Positions 11,191-23,987 of a stretch of DNA of 64,000 nucleotides are shown here, in pieces. Numbering within the stretch: position 1 is the stretch's first letter; every line of letters starts with the position of its first letter. The stretch covers positions 9,007 to 73,006 of the forward strand of contig QKWP01000677.1 in assembly GCA_003550325.1 (NCBI GenBank), read 5' to 3'. The translations under genes were made by a program, and so were the position numbers. Origin of the DNA: Gigaspora rosea (taxonomy: Eukaryota > Glomeromycota > Glomeromycetes > Diversisporales > Gigasporaceae). The notes below the pieces were generated by a model that was given only the letters and a program-made list of their open reading frames with translations, had not been told where the DNA came from and did not search any database.

Positions 11191-11204
11191 TTTTTACTTT
11201 ATTA

Positions 11205-11460
11205 TTATTATTATTATTTTCGCTTTTTTTTTTGTTAATTGATAAATGGATAGCGGTTCTAAAATGACAAATGACATTTCACGATTCACGAATAACAATT
11301 CCAATTGAGAATAAACATAAATTCAGAAATGATGCGGAACATTATTAACACATTCCAATTGAGAATTAATATGAATTCAGAAATGATGCGGAACATTATA
11401 ATAATAAGGGGTTTCAGAATTAAAATTCGTAAATCTTATTTTGAAGCCGTATTTATTATC
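11205..11460. repeat. Dispersed repeat with internal 57-bp tandem units (inverse copy at 29730-30010)
   Basis: Two units of about 57 bp (CCAATTGAGAATAAACATAA ... AATGATGCGGAACATTAT) lie at 11298-11400, flanked by GATAAATGGATAGCGGTTCT and TTCGTAAATCTTATTTTG. The same arrangement occurs in reverse at 29730-30010 with three units. Confidence 0.75.
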
Positions 11461-12000
11461 AAATAAAAGATGTACAAATCTTACTTATACACTTATTTAT
11501 ATGATCTTTATTATTATAAATTATTTTATTGTTAATCAATACTACTTCTAATATCTTTATTATTATTAAATAGTTTGTTGATCTGCATAATAAAAAAATT
11601 TTTACTTATTTCGTCAAATGGGAGTCTCTAAACACAAAATTTTGATACACAAATAAGATTTTTTAAACTCTTATTTATTTCCGAAATACGCCTAGATCTC
11701 TTTGTCTGGCTGCTAATGACACCTGACGAATACGTAAGTTAGAATAGAATGTACAAAGTACAAACTTCATGCATAAATCTTTTTTTTTATATTAATCAAT
11801 ATAGAGTTACTTTATTTGATTGATGCATTATAAATATCTTAACCGGATATAACCGTTATCCTTTTATTTGAATAGGATATAAAACCCGTTATTAGATTTT
11901 GTTAAAGGTTACAACCTTTCGGATAATGAGTTATCCGCAATAAGAAAATCACAAGTATGGTATTATAATGATCGGCAATTTATACACATTTCAGTAAACA
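11461..12000. other. AT-rich sequence, no gene seen
   Basis: Only short frames and homopolymer runs; no repeat boundary is recognised here. Confidence 0.5.
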
Positions 12001-12616
12001 GGAAATACTACGTTGAATTTTCTGATTGGTCGATAGCGTGCGGACGGCTTTAATATAATAGATAATTATTAAATATGGAAACATAGTTTTAAAATTAAAT
12101 TATTTTTATATCGAATATAAGTTACAGAATCGAATTTACTTTATTAAATCGGAAGTTATAACATTTTAAAAAAATATATATATAGTTTTTTATATATAAA
12201 ATACGATTTTTAATCATTTTGGTCTGTTTAGCAAAATGAATTAAAAAATATTACAACATAGCTTTAAAACTACACTCCTTATGCACAATTTGCAAATTAT
12301 AGAATTGGAATGGCTTCGCTAGAACTAAAGTTATTAAGTTTAAAAATTTAAAAATATTTAAAAATCTTATATATTAAATTTTATTGTGCCGAGCACTAAT
12401 TATACTATTGCGATCTTCCCACGTCGTCCCCTCTTCTGCACCATTTTCTGATTATCACATGCAATGTTCTTACCTGTAATGGTATTTTTGAGGCGAAGGG
12501 TCGTGTGGCTGTTCTACTTTTCGATCACGCGATATCCTACGAAATAAGAAATACTACGTTGAATCTTCTGATTGGTAAATAGCGTGACGGACGGACGTTT
12601 GTGTTTTAATATAATA
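12001..12616. repeat. Direct repeat pair, about 70 bp, 540 bp apart
   Basis: GAAATACTACGTTGAATTTT at 12001-12062 recurs as GAAATACTACGTTGAATCTT at 12546-12616, each followed by CTGATTGG, ATAGCGTG, CGGACG and TTTAATATAATAGAT. The sequence between the copies is AT-rich with no gene seen. Confidence 0.75.
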
Positions 12617-12724
12617 GATGTTATTCTTTTTAATCTACAATTTTTGACGTCAAGATAATAAATGATGTTTATATTATGCTTTTTATTATATATTTTACCC
12701 ATTGTGGCTGTGTCACCAATAAAT

Positions 12725-12861
12725 CAGGTGGTTGGATAAGATTAATAAATCCGTTTTATTTTTCTTATTGCACAATATATTTGTGTCCAAATCTGGCGGT
12801 TGGATAAAATTAATCAATCCGTTTTATGTTTCTTATTGCACAATATATTTGTGTCCAAATT
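12725..12861. repeat. Tandem repeat, two 69-bp units
   Basis: GGTTGGATAAGATTAATAAA ... CACAATATATTTGTGTCCAAAT is followed directly by a second copy with about six differences. It lies 280 bp upstream of the histidine kinase gene and could be in its upstream region. Confidence 0.85.
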
Positions 12862-15410
12862 TGTAAGTATGTATGTACTGTACGTACTAATTTACATACA
12901 AGATTAGTAATGCATACTTAATCCAATTTGTAATTAATAAATTAATTAGATTCACAGTTTCGTATTATATAAACGGAAATATACTTGTTTTTATCCAAAA
13001 ATAATTTAAATAATCAAACTGTTTTGTAAATGTATCTATACACATCTTGTTTCTTTATCTTTCGCAAGTTTAGATAAAAATTATATTGATTTAAACGCTT
13101 TTCGACATTTTTTTTGTAGCATTATCATTTATAACTACGTATATGGCAAACAACAGCGTTCACAATAATGATAATTCAAATCTTTTTGAAAGATTTTATA
13201 ATTATGATTGGGCATCGACTTCTTTGGGTCCTATTGACTCATGGGAGCCTCAAATTAAATCAATTCTGGCAATTCGTTATATTTTTAGAATCATGAAAAT
13301 GCATATATTGAATTTATATAAATTTAAATAACTATTTATAAATATCAGGATTTATGTTTTAAATCTGGCTTTCCCACCTATATATATATGGGGCAAGATT
13401 GGATTACAATATACAATGAAGGTAATTAATCTTTTTTTATTTTGCTATTACTGTAAATAACTTTATGCAATAAAAAATCGTATCATCCATACAGCGTCAA
13501 TTCCAATGATGAAATCAAAGCATCCTCGCGGTCAGTAATATAGTTTACTTACGTACAATTATTATCAATCTCGGCTAAATTGTGTCATATTATTAAATTA
13601 AATAGCGTTTATAAACCAGCTATTGAAATTTGGGGAAATGAGTTGCCTGAAATGATCTCAAAATTAGACGGGTATTTTAAATAATTATTTACTGAATTAA
13701 ATTGATATAATATTTAAACTTTACTTCATAATTTTCTTGTGTTTGATCTGTACAGAATAAGAGAATCAAGAAAAGGCTTTTATCATCATAATTTGTACAT
13801 GGAAACATTTCGTGATGGCTATAAAGAAGAAATGTACGGTGACCGCGCACTTAATTCTATTTTTAAATTAGATGGCACAGTCTGGGGTGTAATTAATATA
13901 ATGACTGAATCTACTCAAAAAGTCTTGAATAAAAGAAGATTAAAAACTCTCAACAAACTTTCATGTCAGACTGCTGGTTAGTAAATTGTAAATATCATGT
14001 GAAGTTGCGACATATTTATTAATGCGCCTACATTTTTTAAGATGCCGAATCCCTAGAAAGTGTTTGCCAAATTATAATGAAAGCATTACAAAATAGTCAA
14101 GATATTCCATATGCATTAATTTATCTTATTGAAAATAATAAAGATACTTTAATTCTCTGGTTGCTCGTTTAGTAGCTACAACCTTTGATGAAGTTTGTAA
14201 AGAAGAGTTTATTCATGAAAAATTAAAAAGGCATATTCCGGATTATTTCCCAGAAACACATGAAATGATTGATTTAACCAAAATCTCTGACAAGGACTAT
14301 GATACTTATATCGATGTAAAATATGCAACTTCTACTTATTCGTTCTTAAAATGTGATTGTTGGCCCATTAATCTTGTAATAAAAGAAGCAAAACCCATTC
14401 AAGTTCTTTTAAAAGACAATTCTCAGGCAATTCTCTTACCAATAAAACTTAAATTCTGTAATGAACGGAATTTATCAGCTATATTGATTTGTGGAATTAG
14501 TCTACTTCGCAAACTTGATGATGAGTATATGGAATTTTATAAAGTATGTGATTATAAAATATTTAAATATTTAATTTTTCATTAATTAATATGAATAATT
14601 ATGATTATTAGTCAGTTTTAAATTATGTGAGTAGAATTTTGATCTGTGGAATGTCAATAGAAGAAGAAAAGAAACGTGCAAAAATATTAGCCGATTTGAA
14701 TCATCAAAAAGACCTGTTTTTCCAAAGCATAAGTCATGAACTAAAAAGTAATGAATTTTTAAGTTCATAAAATCCTTTTCTTAAAATATTTTAAAAAATA
14801 AGCTTATTGATAAATATATTTTGTATCATTATATTAGCACCATTAACTTTAATATTTGCACTACTTGATGAATTAATTAATATATGTTCACAAGATACAC
14901 AAATGAAGTCATATCTTCAAATAATACAACGTAATACACGTCGATTACTTAAGCTTATCAATACTTTACTTCAGGTAAATTTATATTTATAATCAATAAT
15001 AATATCCTAATGATAAAATTTAAAATGTATCTGGGTTTAAGAATTTTGTATAAAAATTATTAATTTCAAAATAGTTTTCAAGCATAGAATCCGGACAATC
15101 AGAAGCATGTTTTTATGAAACAGATATAGCCAAACTTACTCGAGAGTTTGCCATGAATTTTGAAAACATAACAAGAAAATTAGGTCTAGAATACATTATT
15201 GATGTTCCAAATTCAAATGAATTTAATCAGATTGAGAATGTCAAAGTTTATCTAGATCATGATATGTATGAGACAATTGTATTTAATCTTTGTAAGCAAT
15301 TTTTCTTAAAAAGATGTATAAATTTACTGTGCCAAGATATTAATTCAATATTTCATTTTATTTAAAGGTTCAAATGCCATAAAGCACACTTGGAATGGAA
15401 GCATCTGTGT

Positions 15411-15910
15411 TAGTGATACGGGTCGATGAAAAAATCGCGGGCCGAGGCCGATCCAAAAAAAAACCCGGGCCGGTCGATCGGGCCGACCTTTTGCTAGTGT
15501 AATTTTTTCTAATCAGAATCAGTCAACATTTATCTATATTAAACGTGTAAAAAGCCATCAGTAATTTTTTATCGAATTCTTGTATTAAATGATTTAATTT
15601 TTATTCTTTTTGTCCTTGAGAAAAATTCCAGCATGTTAGTATTTCATGTTGATTGATTGTCTATGTCTCCAAACATTCTTATACTTATATTATATTCGCT
15701 ATTTGCAGTTTATCACCTAAATAAGCCAATTCTCTTACATTATTATAAATGGCTAGCCGATTTTTATTTAATTCCTGGCCTGAAAGATATTTTAGAAGAT
15801 AATCGATTCTAACACTTCTCTTACCAACCGGCCCGGCCCAGAAAGGTGCGGGCCGAGGGTCGACCCGCCCATCGACCCGGTCGTTGGGCCGAGGTCGACC
15901 CGTATCACTA
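15411..15910. mobile_element. Non-autonomous hAT element, 500 bp, 8-bp target duplication
   Basis: TIRs are TAGTGATACGGGTCG at both ends, and the flanking ATCTGTGT (15403-15410 and 15911-15918) is duplicated, the hAT signature. The subterminal regions are GC-rich (GGGCCGAGG, GGTCGACCC motifs) against an AT-rich core. Removing the element and one target copy restores the reading frame across the N-box exon of the histidine kinase (SICV to RLYLDH), so the insertion site is exact. Confidence 0.95.
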
Positions 15911-16539
15911 ATCTGTGTTCGCTTATATTTGGATCATAAAAATGAGCAGTCAGATACAGGTAAGTCCTGCTTCATAAAAAAATTATTGCAATCTTTAAAT
16001 ACATACACATGCAGTATATACTTAAATAAATCATTTTAGGCATCGGTATTCCAAAAACCTCACTGCCAAATATATTTAAACGTTTTTATCGTGTAGAATC
16101 TCAAAGTTCTCGCAGTCATGAAGGTACTGGAATTGGTCTTTCTATTATTAAAGAACTTGTTAAATACCATGGAGGAGATATGACTGTTACTTCAGTAGTT
16201 AATAAAGGAACAACATTTAAGTGTTGGTTTCCAACAGGGTGTAAACATCTGCCAATAAATCAAATATGCTATAATAACAAGGAAATTTATCTACCGGTAA
16301 TGAGTAATAATCGAAAATATTCAAAAAATCAGCTTTATTTAGAAGAAAGTTTGCAATGGATACAAGATAATATGATAACTAAAAAATTAATAAGCAATTA
16401 TAATGTGGATATTGATAAATCAGATGATATTCTATCTTCTTTCTCAACCGATTCTACAGATAATTCTTCAACTATTAATAGTAAAAAATATTATATTTTG
16501 GTCATTGATGATAATACTGATATGCGGTAATAACAAATA

Positions 16540-16725
16540 TTATCCGACATGTCTTATGTAAACACCGAACGATTTTTGTGTAAGTTATTCGGCCACCTCC
16601 TAATACAATACACAAATTTTCATCACCTCTTAAGAGGTGAATGAAAATTTGTGTATTTGTATTAGAAGGAGGCCGAATAAGTTACACAAAAATCGTTCGT
16701 TGTTTACGCCAGACATGTCGGATAA
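16540..16725. mobile_element. Foldback MITE in a histidine kinase intron
   Basis: TTATCCGACATGTCTTATGT at the left pairs with TTATCCGACATGTCTGGCGT from the right. The arms are nearly complementary over about 90 bp each (CGAACGATTTTTGTGTAA, TTATTCGGCC) and meet at CCTCTTAAGAGG. Confidence 0.88.
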
Positions 16726-16730
16726 GCGTA

Positions 16731-16863
16731 TTATTGGTCAAATTGTGGCTGATAATTGCTGATTTCTTCACAGCAGATACCGCATTATGACGTGCCCTTC
16801 GGCCACGTCATAAAAACAGTATCCTAGTGAATAATCAGTTATCATCCACAACATGACCAATAA
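16731..16863. mobile_element. Second foldback MITE in the same intron
   Basis: TTATTGGTCAAATTGTGGCT at the left is the inverse of the right end (TTATTGGTCATGTTGTGGAT). Arms of about 40 bp flank an inner hairpin TATGACGTG...CACGTCATA. It starts six bases after the preceding foldback element. Confidence 0.82.
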
Positions 16864-19675
16864 CAAGTACTTATTATTTAATTATTGTACAATTTTTTAA
16901 AGAATTTTTATAAATTAATATTTTTGTTATTGGTATAGAAATTATTTATCAGATTTGCTAAAAGAATTTAATGTAATTTGTGCTTGTGATGGTCAAGATG
17001 CAATTCAAATTTTAAATAAGCTTGACAAGTTACCAGATCTAATTCTTAGTGGTAAATAAATATATAATTATAGAATTTCTATTTAATTCATTGTTCGTAT
17101 ACTATTAACTATTTAATTTTATTAAATTTAACAGATATCATGATGCCAAATATAAATGGATATGAATTATTGGAATCAATACGATCTAATATAAAAACCC
17201 AATTAATTCCTATAATATTATTAACTGCAAAAGCTGGAGAAGAATCTAGAATCAAAGGTCATTAATTCATTTTCATTTTCTTTATAATAATTATTTTTTT
17301 TTTAAAATAAGAAAATTTATTTTTTATTTATTTATTATAGGATTTGATAAAGGAGCAAATAATTATTTAAAAAAACCATTCACTTCTCAAGAATTAATAT
17401 CAAGAATTTATAATAATATTGAACTTTCAAAACTTTATTGTAAAATATTACATCAACAGCACAGTCAAGAAACAATTAAGCAATTTCTACTTACAATCTC
17501 AGATATGATTTATTCTGAACATGATTTGACAGAAACACTTTCAAATATTATAAAATTAATCTGCAACATATTACTATGTGATAGAATATTTATTATTTCA
17601 AGCAGACTACCTTCTTTAAATACCTCAAATAAAACTTTAGTTGCTTTATATGAAAATCTAGAAAATATAATGCCAATAGCTGGATTATTTCAGGATTAAG
17701 AATTTATCAATTTTCATTCACAAAGTACATATTCACAAACTTTATTAAATAATAATCCTGGAATAGAAATTTTGCTAAACACATACTGTGCTGATACTTG
17801 CAAAAATGTTTCTATGCTATCTATAGAAATTAAGCTAAATAATAGTTGTTTGGGATGGATTAAATTACATCGGTCTTCAAATTCTATTTGGCTTAATTCA
17901 GAAATAGAGTTATTACAACAAATATCAAATCAAATAAGTTTAGCTATTTTTTATAAAAAATTAATGAAAGAAAATTTAGAAAAAGAGACCCAAATAAATG
18001 CTGTAACTATTGCAAATAAAGTTAAAACTCAAATATTAGCAAATACTTCTCATGGTATAGTATAAACTTTAAGTTATTGCTATTTTTTGTAAATTATATA
18101 ATTCAAAATTTTTTTAATATTTTTGTTACAATTTTATCAAAGAATTGCGAACACCACTAGGAGCAATAATAGGGCTTATTTCTATTTTTGATCTTTCAAC
18201 TCTAACTAATGATCAAAAAGATAGATTAAAATTATACAACACACTTCTGATACTATATTATCTATAGTTAATAAAATTATTAATACAGCAACATTAGCAG
18301 CACATCAAATTACTTTAATAAATACAACATTTGATTTATTAGATTTATTTGAGAAAGTAATTCAACAGTTTACAAAAAATGTAGAGAAATAAACAAATTG
18401 AATTGATATTAAATTATGATATAGAAAATCTACCAAGATATATCAAGAGTGATTCTGAAAGGTGCTTAATTACTACTTTTTTTATTAGAAAAATTGCAAG
18501 TTTCTTATTTTATTATCTTTATTATATAGGCTAAAACAAGTTTTATTTTATTTATTGTTAAATTCGTAATTATACTTTTATAATTATACTGTAATTTAAT
18601 AATTTATATTATATTCCAATTATTTATCTAATTACATAACTTTTCTTTTTATTTATTCAGAATTAAATTTACTGAAGCAGGTGAAATTGTAATATATGTT
18701 TCTATAAAATCACAAAAAAGAATTGATGATAAAGAGAATAACACTTATAGTCAAACAGTAAAACAAGACTATCTTTTAATTGAACTACATGATACTGGCA
18801 ATTGGTAAGTTAATTAATTTTATTTATTTATTTACTGTGTTTTAAATAATTTAATTTATTTTAACTAGCAATAGTATTGATTCAAATCAATTAATTATTA
18901 GACATCAAGATAGTATTAGACTTAATCTTTCAATCTGTAAAAATATAGTAACAATTAATGGTGGAGAATTTAAAGCTGAAAGCCAGTTAGGAAAGGGAAG
19001 TAAATTTTGGTTTACATGGAATATTGAGTCATCACCATTAACTACTAGATTTAATAGTCCAATAAGCTATATACTACCATCATATATCATGATAAAACAA
19101 ATATTAGTAATTCATCCAGTAGAAAGTGCTAGAAATGCAATGTTGAGATATCTTAAAATGGTTAAAAAGGTTGATGCATTTGATACTCCCTCTAAAGATA
19201 TCCAAAAAATAAAAACTTATCTAGAATTGTACAATCAATCAATTTATGACATAGTATTTATAAGACTTTATGAAAAGAACAAAGATGAGGTTATGAAAGT
19301 TTTATTAGAATTAAGAGAAATGGATATGTATTGTAATGATTTGTTAATAATTTTTATGGTGTCAGCGGGCAATAAAGGAACAATTTTAGCTGAAAATTTA
19401 ATTTCGAAGGATGGAGGACGAACTGCTGTTATTTATTCTCCAATTACTTGGCAAAAAATTACTACCCTGTTGTCTAATTTGAGGAATGATATTGTTAAGA
19501 ATAAAACTTCAATACTCTAAAAAGAACAGCAAATTATATATTTTGTCAAGTTGGTAGTACGAATCATGATTTATATGATGTAAACTAAGAGCTTGAGTTG
19601 TTTGAAGGAAGCTAGATATGAGTTTGTTGTATTGTACTGGTACACATTAGTCAAATGTAATTATAGTGCAGACTC

Positions 19676-19681
19676 AATAAA
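19676..19681 (+). promoter_or_regulatory. Possible polyadenylation signal AATAAA
   Basis: AATAAA lies about 155 bases after the histidine kinase stop codon, followed by T-rich sequence. Such hexamers are frequent by chance in DNA this AT-rich. Confidence 0.3.
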
Positions 19682-19689
19682 GTTTTTAT

Positions 19690-20593
19690 CGATTTTATAT
19701 TATATTTGTAGGAAAAATAGTGGACTTTGTATTAATACTTATGTGAAACATTAATACATACAGAGATCATTTATATGTGCCAGTATGCTTTCAATTCATT
19801 ATTTTGTGATGTCAGTAATTACATAAGTCTTCATATTCGTTTGTGTGACTTATTAAATTTTGTAAATTTTGAAAATATAAAGTTTTTTCATCGAACTACA
19901 TTTTACCATAAATAATGGTTAATTACAATTAGTGTAGTTTAGAGATCCTTTATACGTCTAATGCTTATTATTGATCAAACCATTATTTGAATATTTATTG
20001 ATTTATTAATACTAGATAGCTGCATATTTAATATGATAAAGAAATATACAGTTTATTCTTGGCTCATTTAGCCATATAATAGAAAGGAAATTCAATCATA
20101 CTTTGTCATTTTTAGTAATAATTGTTTATTTATTATAAAACAGTTATCTGGTAGATTCAATATTAGTGAACCCAGTGATATTTACGTAATAATCACATCA
20201 CATGATTAAGCACTCAGCCGATGTTAGGATTAGATAGTGATATTTTAGTATAGTTTGGACTGATTTGTTAGTGCTAGTAAACAAATGACGTTTGCTTTAT
20301 ATTCAAACAATTCATTTTTTATGCTGTTTATGCCAAGAAATACGGCAATTATAAATAATTTGAGAGCAAGAAAATCCAACAAGAAAATCAAATAATCAAA
20401 AGAACAGTTTACAAGCAACGTTTTACTTGTTCAGTTCAAAATAGTTTGTAGCAGCATTTACGATTTTGAGCGTTGTTCTATCTTGTTAACCATTGTGTTA
20501 ATTTTATTGTCATAGGTAATGGCAGGTGGATCAAACTCAATTCTAAATAAATGAATAATATCACAATCCCTATAAGAAAAGTGGTCCAGGATC
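19690..20593. other. AT-rich spacer with one dispersed repeat segment
   Basis: No gene is seen. The part 20180-20300 (ATCACATCACATGATTAAGC ... GTTAGTGCTAGTAAACAAATG) is an inverse relative of 27715-27850 and so belongs to a dispersed repeat family. Confidence 0.55.
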
Positions 20594-21245
20594 GCACGGG
20601 AAAACATTGTATAGGCACGTGGTCGAGTGGCACGCACTATGGGCTGGGTTTGCGCATGCATGGTTCGAGTTGGCACGTAATCAGCAGACCGTGTTGATCC
20701 ATATACCCGTGCCAATTTAACGTGAAATCACGTAAATTGTACGTGCCTTTTGTAGCAGTTTACTAATCCATTTGGCACGGAGCTGATGGCACGTGAATGG
20801 ACCGGGCAAGTAAACATAAATTTATGGTCCACTTTCCAATAGAAATTTTATTAGAAGAGGACCTGATAATAGTTGGAGCATGTACATATCTGGAAACCAA
20901 AGCAGCTACAAATGTGTAAAATCTTGCAAGGAGTCTTTTTGCCTTAAGATAACAGAGAGGTTTACTTGCGAGTTTTTGAGATATTGCAATTTTTTAAAAA
21001 AAAAATCGGTTGTGATCCTTCGCTCTTATTGTACTCCGAGAAACTAGCCAGCACGTGTCACTTTTAGCACGTGCCATTTCGTGAAATGAAAACGTGCCAT
21101 CACGTACAACATGCATATGCGTGCCATCTGATGCGTGCTATTCTATGTGACGTGTATAACGTGCTACCAGTGTCTGTGTCATTTTTAATCGTGCCATTCT
21201 GTAAAACGTGCATATGCGTGCCACATGATCTGTACTATCCCGTGC
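20594..21245. mobile_element. Possible non-autonomous element with inverted clusters of GGCACGTG
   Basis: GCACGGGA at 20594-20601 and its inverse TCCCGTGC at 21238-21245 bound about 650 bp. Within the left 220 bp the motif GGCACG recurs about eight times mostly in one orientation; within the right 200 bp CGTGCC recurs about eight times in the other. About 240 bp without the motif separate them. Such subterminal clusters are typical transposase-binding regions of hAT or CACTA elements. No target duplication was found, so the limits are tentative. Confidence 0.5.
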
Positions 21246-23170
21246 ATATACTGTATTTTCGCGAAATAACGCGCAGGGACGTTATTTTGAAATTCATATA
21301 GGCGGATTTGATGCAAGTAGTGATAAATCAGTAGCTAGATATGAAAATCATAATTTTTATTTGCTTTATTTCCTTATTTAGGGAGGACGTCTAAAGCGGA
21401 GCAGATTCTTATAATATATATTTTAGCGAATTAACTTTAGGATTAGTGTCATCATAGATGAATGTTAGGTAGGTTTTAGGTAGTTATATATGCAAACTTG
21501 CCTGCTCGATATTTTTAATTAATCCATCAAGGTAGGTTTAGACTACCGTTTTTTGTTTCTGCTTCGCCGAAGATCATCAAATTTCTATAATTTGATTGGT
21601 CACATGTCACATGATTCTACTACGACCCCAGGCCAGGGTTTCTAATTGTTCTTGAGCGGCTCAGTACGATTTTCCGGTTATCTCAATACAATACAGGGTT
21701 TGCAAAAAAAAAATTTTGAATATTTCATCATGTGTTTTGATTCATATCATTTCTTAATTTAATCTAAACTGGATTATGCAAATATATGTAATAAAATGAA
21801 CTCCAGTACGGTACTACGAATCTGCTCTAAAAATTTTCCTGTGACCATAGACCAATATATTTCCTACTAATAAAAAAAATATTGCAAATCAGTAAATTCT
21901 ACTACAATTTCAAGACAAGAGAGTTGAATTCGACACAAAATTACCAATATTTCGATGTTAACAATGCACTACAACATAAAAAAAAATTTAAAAAAAGGAA
22001 CTGTAAAACGGAAGGATGGAAGTGGGTGGGTAACGCTAATAATTCCCAGAGCCATAATCTAGCATATTGGCCAAATTTCATCAATTCCGCCTAATTACGA
22101 TAATCAAACTTTTACAAAAAGTAAGTATGTCTATTTTTCAAGTATCAAACAAATATTAGCACAAAAAAGCTTACCAATGGTCATTTCATTACTAATTCGA
22201 TTTGATTTTTACTATCCTCTGGTTTAAACTAAAACCACTTAAATTAATGTATTCTTTATTAATGAATCTGAATAAAACTTTATACAACACTAGAATAGGA
22301 TATGTAGATGATTGTTATACCAGAAAAATTGCATCAATAGGTTTTACATAAAGTGGAAGCAGGTTAAAGCTCTATTATATGCTTAAATTGGGCTAGCTTG
22401 ATCAATGCCCGAATGCTGTCAAGCCATTAGCAATTAAATAATGAATATATCAATTATAATTTTTTTTAGGTATATGATCAATGCGTTTCGAATTTTTAAA
22501 TTTAAATAAAAAAAAAAAATAGTGAGTAGATGCTGCGCAATGAGCTTATGCTCCCATCGTTTTCAATATTTTTTAATATTATCCTTCTGTGATTTTATTC
22601 ACATCTTAATTAATAATCAAAAAAAAAACGGGGTGGTTCGTGTTCTGATCGAGTCAGACTAGCTCGAAGGGTTGGTCCACAATCTGGCCCTTAAAAGTAA
22701 TCATATTTCGTAGTAAAGTTTATAGCCCGACCGTCATAACATATTCATAATCACGAGGAATTGACATCTGATCAGATTCTCAGAATCGCACACACCGCCT
22801 GATATGCTTGTAAACCATACTCTTCGTACTATGTTCCTGGTACATGGATACTTTGATTGCCATATACGGATCATGCTGAAATTACTGAATGGATTGAAAA
22901 TTATTTAGCCAATTTTTTTTTTTTTGTCAGTCGAAAACTTCAGTAATCTTATAAATGCAACCCAAGTTCGATAAAATTTTTGGGGCCACATGCTCAGGTC
23001 GATATGACCATTCAATCAGATAGCTTAGATAGATCAGAAAAGAACATATAAATATTTTGATGAATATTTTTTCTGTTTTATTATAGAAGGAAATGATCTT
23101 TAAACTTTTAAAACGATGATTTCTCGACAATTAACCATCTGAATTTTATGAAATTTTTTATTTTATTTCG
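21246..23170. other. AT-rich sequence, no gene seen
   Basis: It includes a moderately GC-rich stretch at 22620-22860 without an open frame or recognised family. From about 22990 it enters the hairpin-forming repeat that continues after the element at 23182-25969. Confidence 0.5.
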
Positions 23171-23523
23171 GTTAATTCATACGTGGGGTGATTGAAAAGT
23201 TTTGAACTTATATCAATATTTTAATCATTTTTAAAGATACAATTTTAAAATTAATATACATAAATATAGTAGTTCTGATAATTCTGTAAAAAAAATTTTA
23301 TTAAATTTTAATTAGATAGTTATTAAAAAATTAGATTTTAAATTTATTAACTTGAGCAATTGGAAATTATTAAAATAAAAATTCAAATTAAAATTTATTT
23401 ATTAAAAAATTTTTATATAATAAAAAAATTTATATATTTAAAATAATAATTTGTATTTGTATAATTAAAATTTATATAAATAAAATTTTTTTTATAATTA
23501 TTTAAAAATTTTTAAGGAATTTA

Positions 23524-23987
23524 TTATTTGGTGCACTATGCACTTAGGCACCCACTGTGCACCCTCTAGTATATAGTATATTCCTATAGTAGCAAATATA
23601 AATAATAATTAGAATTAGAAGTAGGGTTAGGGTTAGTATTGACCTGTACAACATTACACAGCATTAGTTTTGTGTAACTAAAATTATTTTTGAGAGTTAG
23701 GGTTAGGGTTAGGGTTAGAGGTAGAATTAGATAACTTGTATAATATTACACAAAATTAGTATAACGTTATATAGCAGTAGTTTTGTGTAACTAAGTACTA
23801 AATCTTTGTATATTAGGGTTAGGGTTAGAGTTAGGTAACTTGTATAACGTTACACTAATTTATTTTGTGTAACCAAGTTTATTTTTGCAAAACCAATATA
23901 CTAGAACTTTGTGTAACATGTATGCATATATTTATATTATACAAAGTATTAAAGAGGTGCACTAAGTACATGTGCACCAAATTATTA
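23524..23987. mobile_element. MITE with telomere-like interior
   Basis: TTATTTGGTGCACTATGCAC at the left is matched inversely at the right (TAATTTGGTGCACATGTACT), with a second inverted GTGCACC block further in. The interior has three TTAGGG tracts (about 23614, 23695, 23812), each followed by AACTTGTATAA..TTACAC-like sequence. Confidence 0.7.

Larger units (their letters stand above)
13143..19520 (+). pseudogene. Dual hybrid histidine kinase (PAS-like, GAF, HK, REC, GAF, HK, pseudo-REC), disrupted
   Basis: Eighteen exons can be placed: 13143-13268, 13349-13421, 13495-13534, 13606-13671, 13756-13976, 14042-14543, 14612-14747, 14838-14974, 15075-15291, 15368-15959 (with insertion), 16040-16526, 16939-17051, 17135-17257, 17341-18054, 18143-18461, 18530-18565, 18661-18804, 18869-19520. 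Introns are GT-AG except the first, which has GC. Order: N-terminal sensor (DWASTSLGPIDSW), GAF, H-box SHELKTPL, N-box SNAIKHT, DTGIGIP, GTGIGLSI, receiver VIDDN/SDIMMP/LKKPF, second GAF, H-box SHELRTPL, N-box LLNSIKFT, then a second ATPase with degraded G boxes and a terminal receiver lacking the acidic pair and the acceptor Asp. Lesions: hAT insertion in exon 10, frameshift near 14150, in-frame TAA at 17697, frameshifts near 18229 and 18388. Two-module hybrid kinases are known in early-diverging fungi; its stimulus cannot be inferred. Homopolymer errors could explain some frameshifts, not the insertion. Confidence 0.85.

Noticed and set aside
20458-20715. 85-codon minus-strand frame
   Set aside because: It lies across the GGCACGTG motif cluster and has no family resemblance.
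23614-23835. True telomere or chromosome end
   Set aside because: The TTAGGG tracts are short, interrupted and enclosed by MITE ends with ordinary sequence on both sides.
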